From Viridibacterium sp035456105 (lineage in GTDB: Bacteria; Pseudomonadota; Gammaproteobacteria; Burkholderiales; Rhodocyclaceae): a stretch of 64,000 nucleotides of DNA. Below the pieces are notes generated by a model that was given only the letters and a program-made list of their open reading frames with translations, did no database searches and had not been told where the DNA came from. This document shows positions 1-8,703 of this stretch, piece after piece (the first letter of the stretch is position 1; each line of letters starts with the position of its first letter). The translations under genes and the position numbers were made by a program. The stretch spans positions 434,001 through 498,000 of the forward strand of contig DATIDV010000017.1 of the NCBI GenBank assembly GCA_035456105.1. Direction: 5' to 3'.

Positions 1-2
1 GC

Positions 3-254
3 GTCTGCTGGTGCGGCACACCGCTGCCACTTACCCGATTCGAATATCTGCTATTACGCCACCTGATGCGCCAGCCCGGTCGCGTCTTCTCGCGCGAGCA
101 ACTGCTCGACGCCGTATGGGGCAACGAGCGTGACAGCACCGACCGCACGGTCGACACCCACATCAAGACCCTGCGCGCCAAGCTGCGCGCGGCCGCGCCC
201 GAGGCGGACCCGATTCAGACCCATCGCGGCATGGGGTATTCGCTTCAGGCATGA
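3..254 (+). CDS. creB: Response regulator CreB, C-terminal part (5' end outside window)
   Basis: The frame is open from the window edge to TGA at 252-254. The visible 83 residues form an OmpR/PhoB-type winged-helix DNA-binding domain: TRFEYLLLRHLM, then SREQLLDAVWG, then RTVDTHIKTLRAKL and a final HRGMGYSL wing. The receiver domain lies before base 1. The gene directly precedes a CreC-like kinase and a CreD-like membrane protein, so CreB is the best name. CreB is the transcription factor of the CreBC system, known for carbon/fermentation control in enterics. The family assignment is firm; the name rests on neighbours. Confidence 0.85.
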   Translation, partial: VCWCGTPLPLTRFEYLLLRHLMRQPGRVFSREQLLDAVWGNERDSTDRTVDTHIKTLRAKLRAAAPEADPIQTHRGMGYSLQA

Positions 255-267
255 GCGCTCAAATCGT

Positions 268-347
268 CATTCCCGCGCAGGCGGGAATCCAGTGGCGTTA
301 TCGCAACTTCGCAAAGTCGCTGGATTCCCGCCTGCGCGGGAATGACG
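268..347. repeat. REP-like inverted repeat between creB and creC
   Basis: Two arms of about 27 bases (268-294 and 320-346) are almost exact inverted copies around a 25-base spacer. Each arm carries GTCATTCCCGCG and GCGGGAATCCAG type blocks. Similar ATTCCCGCG...GCGGGAATGAC sequences recur at 42,970-43,055 and a partial one at 39,130-39,145, so this is a dispersed family, comparable to REP/dRS3 repeats of proteobacteria. In RNA it would form a long hairpin between the two co-directional genes. Confidence 0.75.
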
Positions 348-378
348 GTCTTGTAAGCACGGGCGCGAGACTTTTCAC

Positions 379-1809
379 ATGAACCTTCCCCTCCGCGTCC
401 TGCTCGGCTACTTCATGGTGCTGGGCCTGGCCGCGTTCTTCGTGCTGCGCATCTTCGTCAGCGAAGTGCGACCCAGCGTGCGCGAAACGATCGAGGAAGT
501 GATGGTCGACTCCGCAAACATGCTCGCCGTGCTAGCCGCCGATGACCTGAAGAGCGGCCACATCGCCGACGGCACCTTCGCCAGGAATCTGGGAACTTAT
601 CGGCATCGCACGGTGGATGCGCCAATCTGGCATTTCCGCAAGCAGACTCTGGATTTCCGTGTGCTCGTGACGGATGACAAAGGCATTGTTCGGCTGGACT
701 CGGATCACGCCGCCGAGGGCCTGGACTACTCGAAATGGAACGATGTCTTCAAGACGCTGATGGGCGAATACGGCGCACGCTCGACACGCAGCGATCCGCA
801 GGACGACCGCACCAATGTGTTCAACGTGGCAGCGCCAATCACGGACGACGGCAAGATCATCGGCGTGCTGACGATTGCGAAGCCGGTGTCGACGGTCGAA
901 CCCATCATTGCGCGCGCCGAGCAGGCCATCCTGCATGACGGCGCCTGGCTGCTGGCGGGCTCGGCACTGATCGGCCTCGGCGTCACTCTGTGGCTGACCG
1001 GCTCCATCGGTCGCCTGCGTACCTATGCGCGCGACGTGGCAGCGGGCAAGCGTGTGACCCCACCCACGGGAGGCGGTAAGCAGCTCCGCGAGCTGGCGCT
1101 GGCCATGGACGCGATGCGCGCCGAACTCGATGGCAAGCAATACGTTGAACGCTATGTACAGGCACTGACCCACGAACTGAAAAGCCCGCTGGCCGCCCTG
1201 CGCGGCGCTGGCGAAATCCTCGCCGAACCCGACCTGCCGGACGCCGACCGTGCGCGCTTTGCCAGTCACGTACTGGAACAGGGCGCACGCATGCAGGCCT
1301 GCATCGAACGCATGCTGGCGCTGTCGCAACTTGAAGCGCGGCGCTCGCTCGAACACGCCGAGACACTGGACTTCGTCGAACTGGTCGGCGAGGTGCTTGC
1401 GACGCGTCAGGGCCGTGCCGAGGCAAGCGGTGTCATCCTGCAAAGCCGTCTGCCCGCTGGCGGAAAGCTACGCGGCGAGCGCGACCGACTGGCGCTGGCG
1501 ATCGGCAACCTGATCGACAACGCACTGGATCAGGCACCGGCGGGCAGCACCATCGATGTATGCCTTGAGCAAGCCGCTGGGCACCTCGACCTGAAGGTCT
1601 GCGATGCAGGCCCGGGCATCCCGGATTACGCGCTGCCGCGCCTGTTCGAACGCTTCTATGGCCTGCCGCGGCCGGATGGCAGCAAGGGCTCCGGGCTGGG
1701 GCTGGCCATCGTGCACGAAGTCACCGCATTGCATGGTGGCGGGGTGACGCTTGCGAATAATCCCGCAGGTGGCGCGCTTGCTACTTTGTCACTCCCCGCG
1801 TCAGGCTGA
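379..1809 (+). CDS. creC: Sensor histidine kinase CreC
   Basis: A 476-residue inner-membrane histidine kinase. A transmembrane helix lies near residues 8-27, followed by a periplasmic sensor region, a second membrane helix near 190-210 and a short HAMP-like linker. The HisKA H-box is HELKSPLAALRGAGE, the N-box is NLIDNALDQAP, and the G-boxes are DAGPGIP and GSGLGLAIVHE. The membrane-proximal stretch FVSEVRPSVRETIEEVMVDSA is typical of CreC. It lies between a CreB-type regulator and creD, the usual cre order. It should phosphorylate CreB. Start ATG 379 follows the hairpin repeat; no strong Shine-Dalgarno is visible. Confidence 0.9.
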   Translation: MNLPLRVLLGYFMVLGLAAFFVLRIFVSEVRPSVRETIEEVMVDSANMLAVLAADDLKSGHIADGTFARNLGTYRHRTVDAPIWHFRKQTLDFRVLVTDDKGIVRLDSDHAAEGLDYSKWNDVFKTLMGEYGARSTRSDPQDDRTNVFNVAAPITDDGKIIGVLTIAKPVSTVEPIIARAEQAILHDGAWLLAGSALIGLGVTLWLTGSIGRLRTYARDVAAGKRVTPPTGGGKQLRELALAMDAMRAELDGKQYVERYVQALTHELKSPLAALRGAGEILAEPDLPDADRARFASHVLEQGARMQACIERMLALSQLEARRSLEHAETLDFVELVGEVLATRQGRAEASGVILQSRLPAGGKLRGERDRLALAIGNLIDNALDQAPAGSTIDVCLEQAAGHLDLKVCDAGPGIPDYALPRLFERFYGLPRPDGSKGSGLGLAIVHEVTALHGGGVTLANNPAGGALATLSLPASG

Positions 1810-2003
1810 AAGCAGGTCGGGTCAGCACAGCGTAGCCCGACGATAGGCTGTGTTTGCGGGTGGCAGCATTCGCGGCACTCTCACGCATGCGTTCAGAATT
1901 CCGGCCCGCCGCGCCACTTCACGCGTTCTTCACACAGAGCTCATCGGGGCTTCTCTGGCGCCACGCATTCTCTCCCTCGTCGTTCCAAACAAGGGAGAGA
2001 ACA

Positions 2004-3434
2004 ATGAAGAGCTTCGCGATGAAAATGCTGACGGTATGTAGCGTCGGTTTGCTGTTGTTGATTGCGGGCGTGATGTTGCAGTCGGTTGTCAGGGATCGTC
2101 TGGCAAATCGCGATGTCGCGATTTCTTCCATCACTGAGAGCCTGGCGGGCGAGCAGACGATTTCGGGCGTGAGTCTGGTGATCGACTACATCGAGCACTA
2201 TCGTGAGGAAGTACGCAACCGGAAGACCGGGCTCACGCACTTCGAGGCGCAGAGTTCGTCGAGCTCGCTGGAACTGCTGCCGGACAAGCTCGACGTGACG
2301 GGGAAGCTGGGCATAGACGAGCGTCACCGCGGTCTGTTTCGCGTCATTGGCTACGTGCTGGACGGCCGCGTAACAGGTAATTTCATTCTGCCCGCAGCGA
2401 AGACCTTGCGGCGGGCAGCGGCGGATTCGCGACTGGAGTTCACGTCGGCGCGCATGGTATTCGCCGTAAGTGACCCGCGTGGCATACGCAAGCTGGAGAT
2501 GAAGCTCAAGGATACGCAGTGGGCCATCGATGCCAACGCTGCGGGGCCGCTCACGAGCAAGCCACAAGCCGCCGTGGAAGCTGTCGCGTGGGACGTGAAT
2601 CCGCGCGCAACGGGGTCGCGCGCCGGTGCGGAGGCCAGCATCGACAATGTCGGCGAGCTGCTGGGTCAAAACGTGCCCTTCGATATCAAGCTTGAACTCG
2701 TCGGCACCAATTCGTTGAGCCTCGTGCCGCTGGGCCGTGAAAGCACCGCCACGGTAACCTCCAGCTGGCGGCATCCTTCGTTTGGCGGTCGGTTCCTGCC
2801 GACCCAGCACAGCGAGAACGCACAGGGTTTCGACGCCCGCTGGCGCGTGTCAGCGCTGGCGAGCAACGCGCGTGCGGCCTGGCTGGGTAAGGCCGCAAGT
2901 GAACAGGAGCGCATGGACAGCTTTTCGGTGTCGCTGATCGACCCGGTAGACATCTACGTCATGTCGGATCGCGCCGGCAAATACGCCGGCCTGTTCATCG
3001 CCATCACGCTGGGCAGTTTCCTGCTCTTCGAACTGCTGCGCAGCCTGCGCCTGCATCCCCTCCACTACCTTTTGATCGGTGCGGCGCTGCTGATCTTCTT
3101 CCTACTCCTGCTGGCACTGTCCGAGCGTCTGGGTTTCGGATTGGCCTATACGGTTGCGGCGAGTGCCTGTGTGCTTCTGATTGGCATTTACTCGGTCAAT
3201 CTGCTGCGCAGCAAGGGCCTGGCGCTGGGTTTCACCGTGGGCCTCGGGTCGCTGTATGGCGCGCTCTACGTGATCCTGCTCTCCGAGCAGAACGCATTGC
3301 TGATGGGCTCACTACTGATCTTCGCACTGCTTGGCGCAGTGATGCTCGGCACGCGCAAGGTGGATTGGCATGCGCTGCTCGCAGAGCGGCCGGCGTTCGG
3401 GAAGGAGGATGAGGTGACGGTGGTGAAGGTTTGA
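2004..3434 (+). CDS. creD: Inner membrane protein CreD
   Basis: A 476-residue CreD-family membrane protein. ATG 2004 is chosen because AGGGAGAGA ends 4 bases before it; the open frame extends upstream but without a ribosome site. One N-terminal membrane helix (about residues 8-28) is followed by a large periplasmic domain, and a cluster of five or six hydrophobic helices fills the last 150 residues (for example LGSFLLFELLRSL and LLIGAALLIFFLLLLALSE). CreD is the classic CreBC target; its molecular role is not settled and has been linked to envelope stress and beta-lactam response. It follows creC by 194 bases. Confidence 0.88.
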   Translation: MKSFAMKMLTVCSVGLLLLIAGVMLQSVVRDRLANRDVAISSITESLAGEQTISGVSLVIDYIEHYREEVRNRKTGLTHFEAQSSSSSLELLPDKLDVTGKLGIDERHRGLFRVIGYVLDGRVTGNFILPAAKTLRRAAADSRLEFTSARMVFAVSDPRGIRKLEMKLKDTQWAIDANAAGPLTSKPQAAVEAVAWDVNPRATGSRAGAEASIDNVGELLGQNVPFDIKLELVGTNSLSLVPLGRESTATVTSSWRHPSFGGRFLPTQHSENAQGFDARWRVSALASNARAAWLGKAASEQERMDSFSVSLIDPVDIYVMSDRAGKYAGLFIAITLGSFLLFELLRSLRLHPLHYLLIGAALLIFFLLLLALSERLGFGLAYTVAASACVLLIGIYSVNLLRSKGLALGFTVGLGSLYGALYVILLSEQNALLMGSLLIFALLGAVMLGTRKVDWHALLAERPAFGKEDEVTVVKV

Positions 3435-3450
3435 GTGAGTAGGGCGGTAC

Positions 3451-3545
3451 GCAAAGCGGTTCCGCCAGCCGCCCGGTGGGCGGCGTCACGCAATGCACGT
3501 ATCGGCCCAGACCCGGCGGAACCCCCTGCGGAGTTCCGCCCGGCC
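3451..3545. repeat. GC-rich palindromic spacer after creD
   Basis: The spacer contains GGCGGAAC (3515-3522) paired with GTTCCGCC (3533-3540), and further GCGGTTCCGCC and CCGCCCGGTGGGCGGC palindromic blocks just upstream. It can fold into two strong hairpins but has no T-tract. It may be a processed repeat or transcription-attenuating structure between creD and the next gene. I do not recognise the family. Confidence 0.4.
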
Positions 3546-3584
3546 TCCGACTTCCTCGACCTGACGTGAATCGCGAGACTTTCC

Positions 3585-4094
3585 ATGCTCATCGAACATA
3601 TGCCTTTCGGGTATGTCGCCTCGCGCCTGCTCTGGCGCAGGGCGACCACTACGGTCGTCAGCGTCAGGGCTTTCATCCTGGCGGGTGTGCTCGGCAGCGT
3701 CGCACCCGATATCGACATGCTGTACTTCCACCTCATCGACGCACGGCAGCACAACCACCACAGCTACTGGACGCATTTCCCCGTGGTGTGGATTGGTCTG
3801 CTGCTGGCTTCGGTCCTGGCGCTCAGGCTACGCCGCCAGAGTGCCGCGGCCATTCTCGGTTTCGTGTTCTGCCTGAACGGCTTCGCCCATTTATTGCTCG
3901 ACAGCGTGGTCGGCGACATCCGCTGGCTGGCGCCCTGGTCGCAACACGCGTATTCGCTATTTGAGGTGCCGCCGCGGTACGCCATCTGGTGGCTGAACTA
4001 TGTGCTGCACCCGTTCTTTCTCGTTGAAATTGCATTTGTCATGGTGGCCGCCGCGATGTGGCGGCGTCACCGCACCCGCACAGGAGTTGCCTGA
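3585..4094 (+). CDS. YdjM-like membrane metal-dependent hydrolase family protein
   Basis: A 169-residue integral membrane protein with four or five hydrophobic segments. The signature of the LexA-binding inner-membrane hydrolase (YdjM, PF04307-like) group is present: an early PDIDMLYFHL, then HNHHSYWTHFP, and later GFAHLLLDSVVGDI. These His/Asp clusters are the presumed metal ligands. The next gene, starting 2 bases after this stop, is another short membrane protein of similar layout, so the two probably form an operon. No substrate is known for the family, and the annotation as a hydrolase is by homology only. Confidence 0.7.
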   Translation: MLIEHMPFGYVASRLLWRRATTTVVSVRAFILAGVLGSVAPDIDMLYFHLIDARQHNHHSYWTHFPVVWIGLLLASVLALRLRRQSAAAILGFVFCLNGFAHLLLDSVVGDIRWLAPWSQHAYSLFEVPPRYAIWWLNYVLHPFFLVEIAFVMVAAAMWRRHRTRTGVA

Positions 4095-4096
4095 TC

Positions 4097-4873
4097 ATGC
4101 CCCTTACTGTCTCCCATGCCGCCGCCGTCCTGCCCCTGCGCCGTTACCTGCCAGCCCTGCCGCTCACCGCCATGGTCATCGGCAGCATGGTGCCGGACTT
4201 CGCTTTCCTGATCCCGCATCTGGATCGTCATCTCAGTCACGGTTTCGCAGGCCTGTTCCTGTTCTGTCTGCCGATGGGCTGGCTGGTGCAATGGCTGTTC
4301 TGGCGTGGTTTACAGGGTCCGTTGCTGGACCTCGTGCCGCGCCCTTTGCAGCGTCGTCTGCAGGCTGTGCTGGGTAGGGAGTCGCGCGGCCTGTTGCATG
4401 TCTCAGCGGCCCTTCTGATCGGCTCTCTGAGCCATATCGTGTGGGACGGCTTTACCCACGTCGACGGCTTCGTCGCCAATGCCTGGCCCATGCTGCGTTA
4501 CCGGCTTTTCGTGATCGGCGAAGCGCCGCTGTTGGTGTGTGATCTGTTACAGCACGCCAGCAGCGCGCTGGGTCTGGTGGCGTTGGCGATGTACGCCTGC
4601 CGCTGGTTCAGCCGCAGTTCGCCGGGCGAAGCGCGCGCGATGCAGTACCGCGTGTTCTGGGCGCTGGCGTTTCTCATCGTGCCGATGAGTGCCGGGCTGC
4701 TGAGCGTGCTGGCGCGGCTGCCGCTCGACGAGATCGAGCGCGTTGCTGCCATGGCCGCTGCACGCAGCCTGCAAGCCGCGGGCGTGTGCCTGCTGGCCTA
4801 TGCCCTGTGGTGGCACCGGCGCCATCGCTTGCAGCGCCCGAAACGCGACGGCACGGTTATCAGGGAGCGCTGA
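4097..4873 (+). CDS. DUF4184-like membrane protein
   Basis: A 258-residue membrane protein starting at ATG 4097, 2 bases after the preceding stop, with AGGAG at 4082-4086 inside the upstream gene. The N-terminus shows MPLTVSHAAAVLPLRR and IGSMVPDFAFLIPH, and a later SLSHIVWDGFTH. This is the DUF4184 pattern, distantly like the YdjM hydrolases, with His/Asp positions in membrane-adjacent loops. The 3' end overlaps the convergent dehydrogenase gene by 14 bases. Function is unknown; pairing with the upstream YdjM-like gene suggests a joint membrane role. Confidence 0.7.
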   Translation: MPLTVSHAAAVLPLRRYLPALPLTAMVIGSMVPDFAFLIPHLDRHLSHGFAGLFLFCLPMGWLVQWLFWRGLQGPLLDLVPRPLQRRLQAVLGRESRGLLHVSAALLIGSLSHIVWDGFTHVDGFVANAWPMLRYRLFVIGEAPLLVCDLLQHASSALGLVALAMYACRWFSRSSPGEARAMQYRVFWALAFLIVPMSAGLLSVLARLPLDEIERVAAMAAARSLQAAGVCLLAYALWWHRRHRLQRPKRDGTVIRER

Positions 4874-6131
4874 GCCTGAGGATCTGCCCCGCAGTCTCAT
4901 CGGTCAGCAGGTAGAGCCAGCCATCCGGCCCGACGCGCACATCGCGCACGCGCTTGCCGATATTGATGCGCTCCTGCCCGGTGATCGTCGTGCCATTAAG
5001 TGTGAGGCGCATCAGCGACATGTCCTTGAGCGCGGCAACGAACAGGTTGCCGCTCCAGGACGCAACCTTGTTGCCGGTGTAGAAGACGAGATTGCCCGGG
5101 GCAATCGACGGATCCCAGTAGCAGCGCGGTTGCTCCATACCGAGCTTGGCCGTGCCCTCGCCGATCTTCGTCCCGTCGTAGTTCACGCCGTAGCTGATCA
5201 CCGGCCAGCCGTAGTTCTTGCCCTTCTCCGGCTTATTGATTTCGTCGCCGCCCATGGCGCCATGTTCGGCGGTCCACAGTTGGCCCGTCATGGGGTGGCG
5301 GGTCATGCCCTGTGGATTGCGATGCCCGAGGGTCCAGATTTCTGGCAGGGAACTGCTGTTGCCAACGAAGGGGTTATCGGTAGGCACGCTGCCATCGGAG
5401 TTGATGCGAACGATCTTGCCCAGCGATTGCGACGTGTCTTGCGCTGGAGTGAACTGAAAGCGCTCACCGAGCGAGACATACAGCTTGCCATCGGTCCCGA
5501 ACACGAGGCGCGAGCCAAAATGGTTGCCGCCACTGACTTTCGGCGTCTGACGATAGATGATACTGAGCCCGCTCAGAGCCAGTGTCGTGGTGTTCAGCGT
5601 GGCGCGCGCTACGGCGGTACCAGCGCCACCCGTGCCGCTTTCGGCGTAGCTGAAATAGATCAGGCCGTTGCTGGCGTAGTTGGGGTCGAGCGCGATGTCG
5701 AGCAGCCCGCCCTGCCCCTGGGCATAGACCGGCGGCACGCCAGTGATGGGCGCCGACAGCACACCGGCGGTCGATACGATACGGATGCGTCCAGGACGCT
5801 CTGTGACGAGCATGCGGCCATCCGGCAGGAAGACCATGCCCCATGGATTAACAAGGCCGCCAGCGGCCTGTGTGACGCTCACAGAGGGGCTTGTTTGCGC
5901 AGCGGCAAGCGCATCGCAGCGCACAGCTGCCAGACTCACAGCGCTGCTACTGGCGCTGCTTGAGGAAGATGCCGGGTCCGTCGCAGGCGGTGTCGCGGCT
6001 GCCGGCGAATTGCTGGCCGCGCCGCCTCCGCCGCACGCCGCCAGCAGGGCAACGCTCAATGCGAGCCCGGACAGGCTCGGGGCGAAGTGAGGCCATGCAG
6101 CGCGAAGGCATGATTCCGCAGGGTTTTTCAT
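4860..6131 (-). CDS. PQQ-dependent sugar dehydrogenase-like lipoprotein
   Basis: A 423-residue exported protein. The N-terminus ends in the lipobox LLAACGGGG followed by a Ser/Ala/Pro-rich linker (about residues 30-65), so it is probably lipid-anchored. The rest is a six-bladed beta-propeller of the soluble glucose/sorbosone dehydrogenase (GSDH) family: NPWGMVFLPDGRMLVTER, QGQGGLLDIALDP, GGNHFGSRLVFG, EIWTLGHRNPQG and TAEHGAMGGDEIN are all present, covering the usual His/Arg active-site positions. Such proteins oxidise aldose sugars with PQQ. Start ATG 6131 has GAGGTGG five bases upstream; a GTG three codons earlier is possible. Confidence 0.88.
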   Translation of the reverse strand: MKNPAESCLRAAWPHFAPSLSGLALSVALLAACGGGGAASNSPAAATPPATDPASSSSSASSSAVSLAAVRCDALAAAQTSPSVSVTQAAGGLVNPWGMVFLPDGRMLVTERPGRIRIVSTAGVLSAPITGVPPVYAQGQGGLLDIALDPNYASNGLIYFSYAESGTGGAGTAVARATLNTTTLALSGLSIIYRQTPKVSGGNHFGSRLVFGTDGKLYVSLGERFQFTPAQDTSQSLGKIVRINSDGSVPTDNPFVGNSSSLPEIWTLGHRNPQGMTRHPMTGQLWTAEHGAMGGDEINKPEKGKNYGWPVISYGVNYDGTKIGEGTAKLGMEQPRCYWDPSIAPGNLVFYTGNKVASWSGNLFVAALKDMSLMRLTLNGTTITGQERINIGKRVRDVRVGPDGWLYLLTDETAGQILRLSAP

Positions 6132-6217
6132 GATTACCACCTCTCTTCCCGAGACTCATGAGCATGGTCGTCAATGCAGGGCTGCGCAAGGTGTGCCGCG
6201 CCGAAGAGTGTCATTCG

Positions 6218-6254
6218 ATAGTAATTAACTATTGGTCGTATCACCAAGATCAAT
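6218..6254 (+). promoter_or_regulatory. Putative OxyR operator upstream of ahpC
   Basis: The sequence reads ATAG-N7-CTAT-N7-ATCA-N7-CAAT, matching the OxyR pattern ATAG-N7-CTAT-N7-ATAG-N7-CTAT at 13 of 16 specified bases with exact spacing. A TAGAAT -10 element follows at 6278-6283 with a poor -35, as expected for an activator-dependent promoter. AhpC is a standard OxyR target. ahpC starts at 6347 with AGGAGAG as ribosome site. Confidence 0.7.
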
Positions 6255-6346
6255 TAGAGCTATCAACAACTCATGTCTAGAATGAAGCCATCGAAATCAT
6301 TCGATCCCTTGTTCTTACTTTCAAACAGCCACACAGGAGAGCAGTC

Positions 6347-6910
6347 ATGTCCCTCATCAATACCCAGGTACAACCCTTCAAGACCCAGGCCTTCCATAAC
6401 GGCAAGTTCGTCGATGTCAGCGAAGAGTCGCTGAAGGGCAAGTGGTCTGTACTGATTTTCATGCCGGCCGCTTTCACGTTCAACTGCCCGACCGAAGTCG
6501 AAGATGCAGCCGACAACTACGCTGAGTTCCAGAAGCTGGGCGCCGAGGTTTACATCGTCACCACCGACACGCATTTCTCGCACAAGGTCTGGCACGAGAC
6601 CTCGCCTGCTGTGGGCAAGGCCAAGTTCCCACTGGTGGGCGACCCGACCCACGCGCTGACGAATGCCTTCGGCGTGCATATCCCTGAAGCTGGCCTGGCA
6701 CTGCGCGGCACCTTCGTGATCAATCCGGATGGCGTGATCAAGACCCTGGAAATCCACGACAACGCCATCGCCCGCGACGTCAAGGAAACCCTGCGCAAGC
6801 TCAAGGCAGCCCAGTACGTGGCTGCGCACCCGGGTGAAGTCTGCCCTGCCAAGTGGAACGAAGGCGCGAAGACCATCGCTCCGTCCCTGGATCTGGTCGG
6901 CAAGATCTAA
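6347..6910 (+). CDS. ahpC: Alkyl hydroperoxide reductase subunit C (peroxiredoxin)
   Basis: A 187-residue typical 2-Cys peroxiredoxin of the AhpC/Prx1 class, which reduces H2O2, organic peroxides and peroxynitrite in the cytoplasm. The peroxidatic Cys47 lies in AAFTFNCPTE and the resolving Cys near residue 166 in PGEVCPAKW. Length is that of E. coli AhpC. The start ATG follows AGGAGAG. ahpF, its dedicated reductase, is 156 bases downstream on the same strand, separated by a strong hairpin; an OxyR-like site lies upstream. Confidence 0.97.
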   Translation: MSLINTQVQPFKTQAFHNGKFVDVSEESLKGKWSVLIFMPAAFTFNCPTEVEDAADNYAEFQKLGAEVYIVTTDTHFSHKVWHETSPAVGKAKFPLVGDPTHALTNAFGVHIPEAGLALRGTFVINPDGVIKTLEIHDNAIARDVKETLRKLKAAQYVAAHPGEVCPAKWNEGAKTIAPSLDLVGKI

Positions 6911-6992
6911 GTAGTTTTTGACCTGAGTGGCAGCGTCGTTACCCCGGCGCTGCCGACAATCGAAGCCTGTGCGCAACAACCTGCCACAGGCT

Positions 6993-7030
6993 CACGTTGA
7001 AAACGCCTCGTAGCGGACGTTTTCAACGTG
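6993..7030 (+). promoter_or_regulatory. Perfect hairpin between ahpC and ahpF
   Basis: CACGTTGAAAACG (6993-7005) is exactly inverted at 7018-7030 around a 12-base loop, giving a 13-bp stem. No U-tract follows the stem, so it is not a classical terminator. It could protect the 3' end of ahpC mRNA or lower ahpF expression relative to ahpC, which is made in large excess in other bacteria. The last base of the stem is 36 bases before the ahpF start. Confidence 0.55.
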
Positions 7031-7066
7031 ACACGATCACGCAAAGCAGAACTGAAAGGAATCACC

Positions 7067-8656
7067 ATGCTCGACGCAGATCTCAAACAACAACTCGCCG
7101 GTTATCTCCAACGCGTGACCCAGCCCTTCGAAATCGTCGCCTCGCTCGACGACTCGACCTCTGCGCGCGAAATGCACGAGCTGCTGAACGAGATTGCCGA
7201 GATGAGCGACAAGATCAGCCTGCGCACCGATGGCAGCGATGCGCGTCGCCCCTCCTTCTCCCTGCAACGCATCGGCAGCACCAGCAGCCTGCGCTTTGCC
7301 GCGATTCCGCTCGGCCACGAGTTCACCTCGCTGGTGCTCGCGCTGCTGTGGACGGGCGGACATCCACCCAAGGTCGAGCCCGCCGTGATCGAGCAGATCC
7401 AGGCGCTCGACGGTGACTTCAACTTCGAGGTCTACATGTCGCTGACCTGCCACAACTGTCCGGATGTGGTGCAGGCCTTGAGCCTGATGTCGATCTACAA
7501 CCCAAGGGTCAGAACCACAATCATCGACGGTGGTCTGTATCAGGATGAAGTGAAGGCACGCGACATCATGGCTGTGCCCAGCCTCTACCTGAACGGTGAG
7601 CACTACAACTCCGGTCGCATCACGGTCGAAGAGCTTGTCGCCAAACTCGACACCGGTGCCGCTGCGCGTGATGCTGCGAAACTGTCAGCACGCGAGCCCT
7701 ATGAAGTGCTGATTGTCGGTGGTGGCCCGGCTGGCGCTGCTGCGGCCGTCTATGCGGCGCGCAAGGGCATCCGTACGGGCATTGCAGCCGACCGCTTCGG
7801 TGGCCAGGTCAACGACACTTTAGGCATCGAGAACTTTGTTTCTGTGATGGAGACCGAAGGGCCCAAGTTCGTTGCTGCGCTGGAGTCACACGTGCGCGCC
7901 TACGATGTAGACATCATGAATCTGCAGCGCGCGGCCAAGCTGGTTCCTGCCAGTGAGCCGGGCGGCTACGTGACCATTGAGCTCGACAACGGCGGCGTGC
8001 TGAAGAGCCGCAGCGTGATCATCTCGACCGGTGCGCGTTGGCGGAACGTGAACGTGCCCGGCGAGCAGGAATACAGGAACAAGGGCGTGGCGTATTGCCC
8101 GCACTGCGACGGTCCGCTGTTTAAGGGTAAACGCGTAGCGGTAATCGGCGGTGGTAACTCGGGCGTCGAAGCGGCAATTGACTTGGCTGGCATCGTCGCA
8201 GAGGTGACACTCATCGAATTCGGCGAGCAACTGCGCGCCGACGCAGTGCTGGTGGCCAAGCTGAAGAGCCTGCCCAATGTGACCATCCACACCCAAGCTC
8301 AGACGACCGAGCTGACCGGTGACGGTACGAAGCTCAACGGCATTACCTTCACCGACCGCACGACCAGCGAGTCGAAGCACATCGAGCTTGAAGGTGTGTT
8401 CGTACAGATCGGGCTGGTGCCAAACAGTGAGTGGCTCAAGGGTACGGTGGAGCTCAGCAAGCATGGCGAGATTGTCGTCGATGCCAAGGGCCATACAAAT
8501 GTGCCGGGCGTGTTCGCTGCAGGTGACGTGACGACCGTGCCTTACAAGCAGATCATCATCGCCACGGGTGACGGTGCAAAGGCTTCCTTGTCAGCCTTCG
8601 ATTACCTGATCCGCACGCCTGCCCCTGAAACGGCTGCAAACTTGCAGGCAGCCTGA
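7067..8656 (+). CDS. ahpF: Alkyl hydroperoxide reductase subunit F
   Basis: A 529-residue flavoprotein disulfide reductase that transfers electrons from NAD(P)H to AhpC. The N-terminal tandem thioredoxin-fold domain carries Cys128/Cys131 (LTCHNCPDVV). The FAD-binding GGGPAGAAAAVYAARKG, the thioredoxin-reductase-like active disulfide YCPHCDGP, the NAD-binding VIGGGNSGVEAAIDLAG and the C-terminal GVFAAGDVT all follow in order. ATG 7067 is chosen for the GAAAGGA 7 bases upstream. Length matches the family (about 520). It probably shares the ahpC promoter. Confidence 0.97.
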   Translation: MLDADLKQQLAGYLQRVTQPFEIVASLDDSTSAREMHELLNEIAEMSDKISLRTDGSDARRPSFSLQRIGSTSSLRFAAIPLGHEFTSLVLALLWTGGHPPKVEPAVIEQIQALDGDFNFEVYMSLTCHNCPDVVQALSLMSIYNPRVRTTIIDGGLYQDEVKARDIMAVPSLYLNGEHYNSGRITVEELVAKLDTGAAARDAAKLSAREPYEVLIVGGGPAGAAAAVYAARKGIRTGIAADRFGGQVNDTLGIENFVSVMETEGPKFVAALESHVRAYDVDIMNLQRAAKLVPASEPGGYVTIELDNGGVLKSRSVIISTGARWRNVNVPGEQEYRNKGVAYCPHCDGPLFKGKRVAVIGGGNSGVEAAIDLAGIVAEVTLIEFGEQLRADAVLVAKLKSLPNVTIHTQAQTTELTGDGTKLNGITFTDRTTSESKHIELEGVFVQIGLVPNSEWLKGTVELSKHGEIVVDAKGHTNVPGVFAAGDVTTVPYKQIIIATGDGAKASLSAFDYLIRTPAPETAANLQAA

Positions 8657-8673
8657 TCAGGCATAGATGGAGG

Positions 8674-8689
8674 TGTTTCACGTGAAACA
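8674..8689. promoter_or_regulatory. parS site 1 (ParB-binding centromere)
   Basis: TGTTTCACGTGAAACA is an exact 16-bp match to the parS consensus bound by chromosomal ParB (Spo0J). It is the core of a 26-bp perfect palindrome (8669-8694) between ahpF and the convergent TSUP gene. parS sites cluster near oriC, and dnaA is 5.7 kb away. The extended palindrome could also work as a weak bidirectional terminator. No parA/parB genes are in this window. Confidence 0.88.
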
Positions 8690-8703
8690 CCTCCCTCAAC
8701 GCT

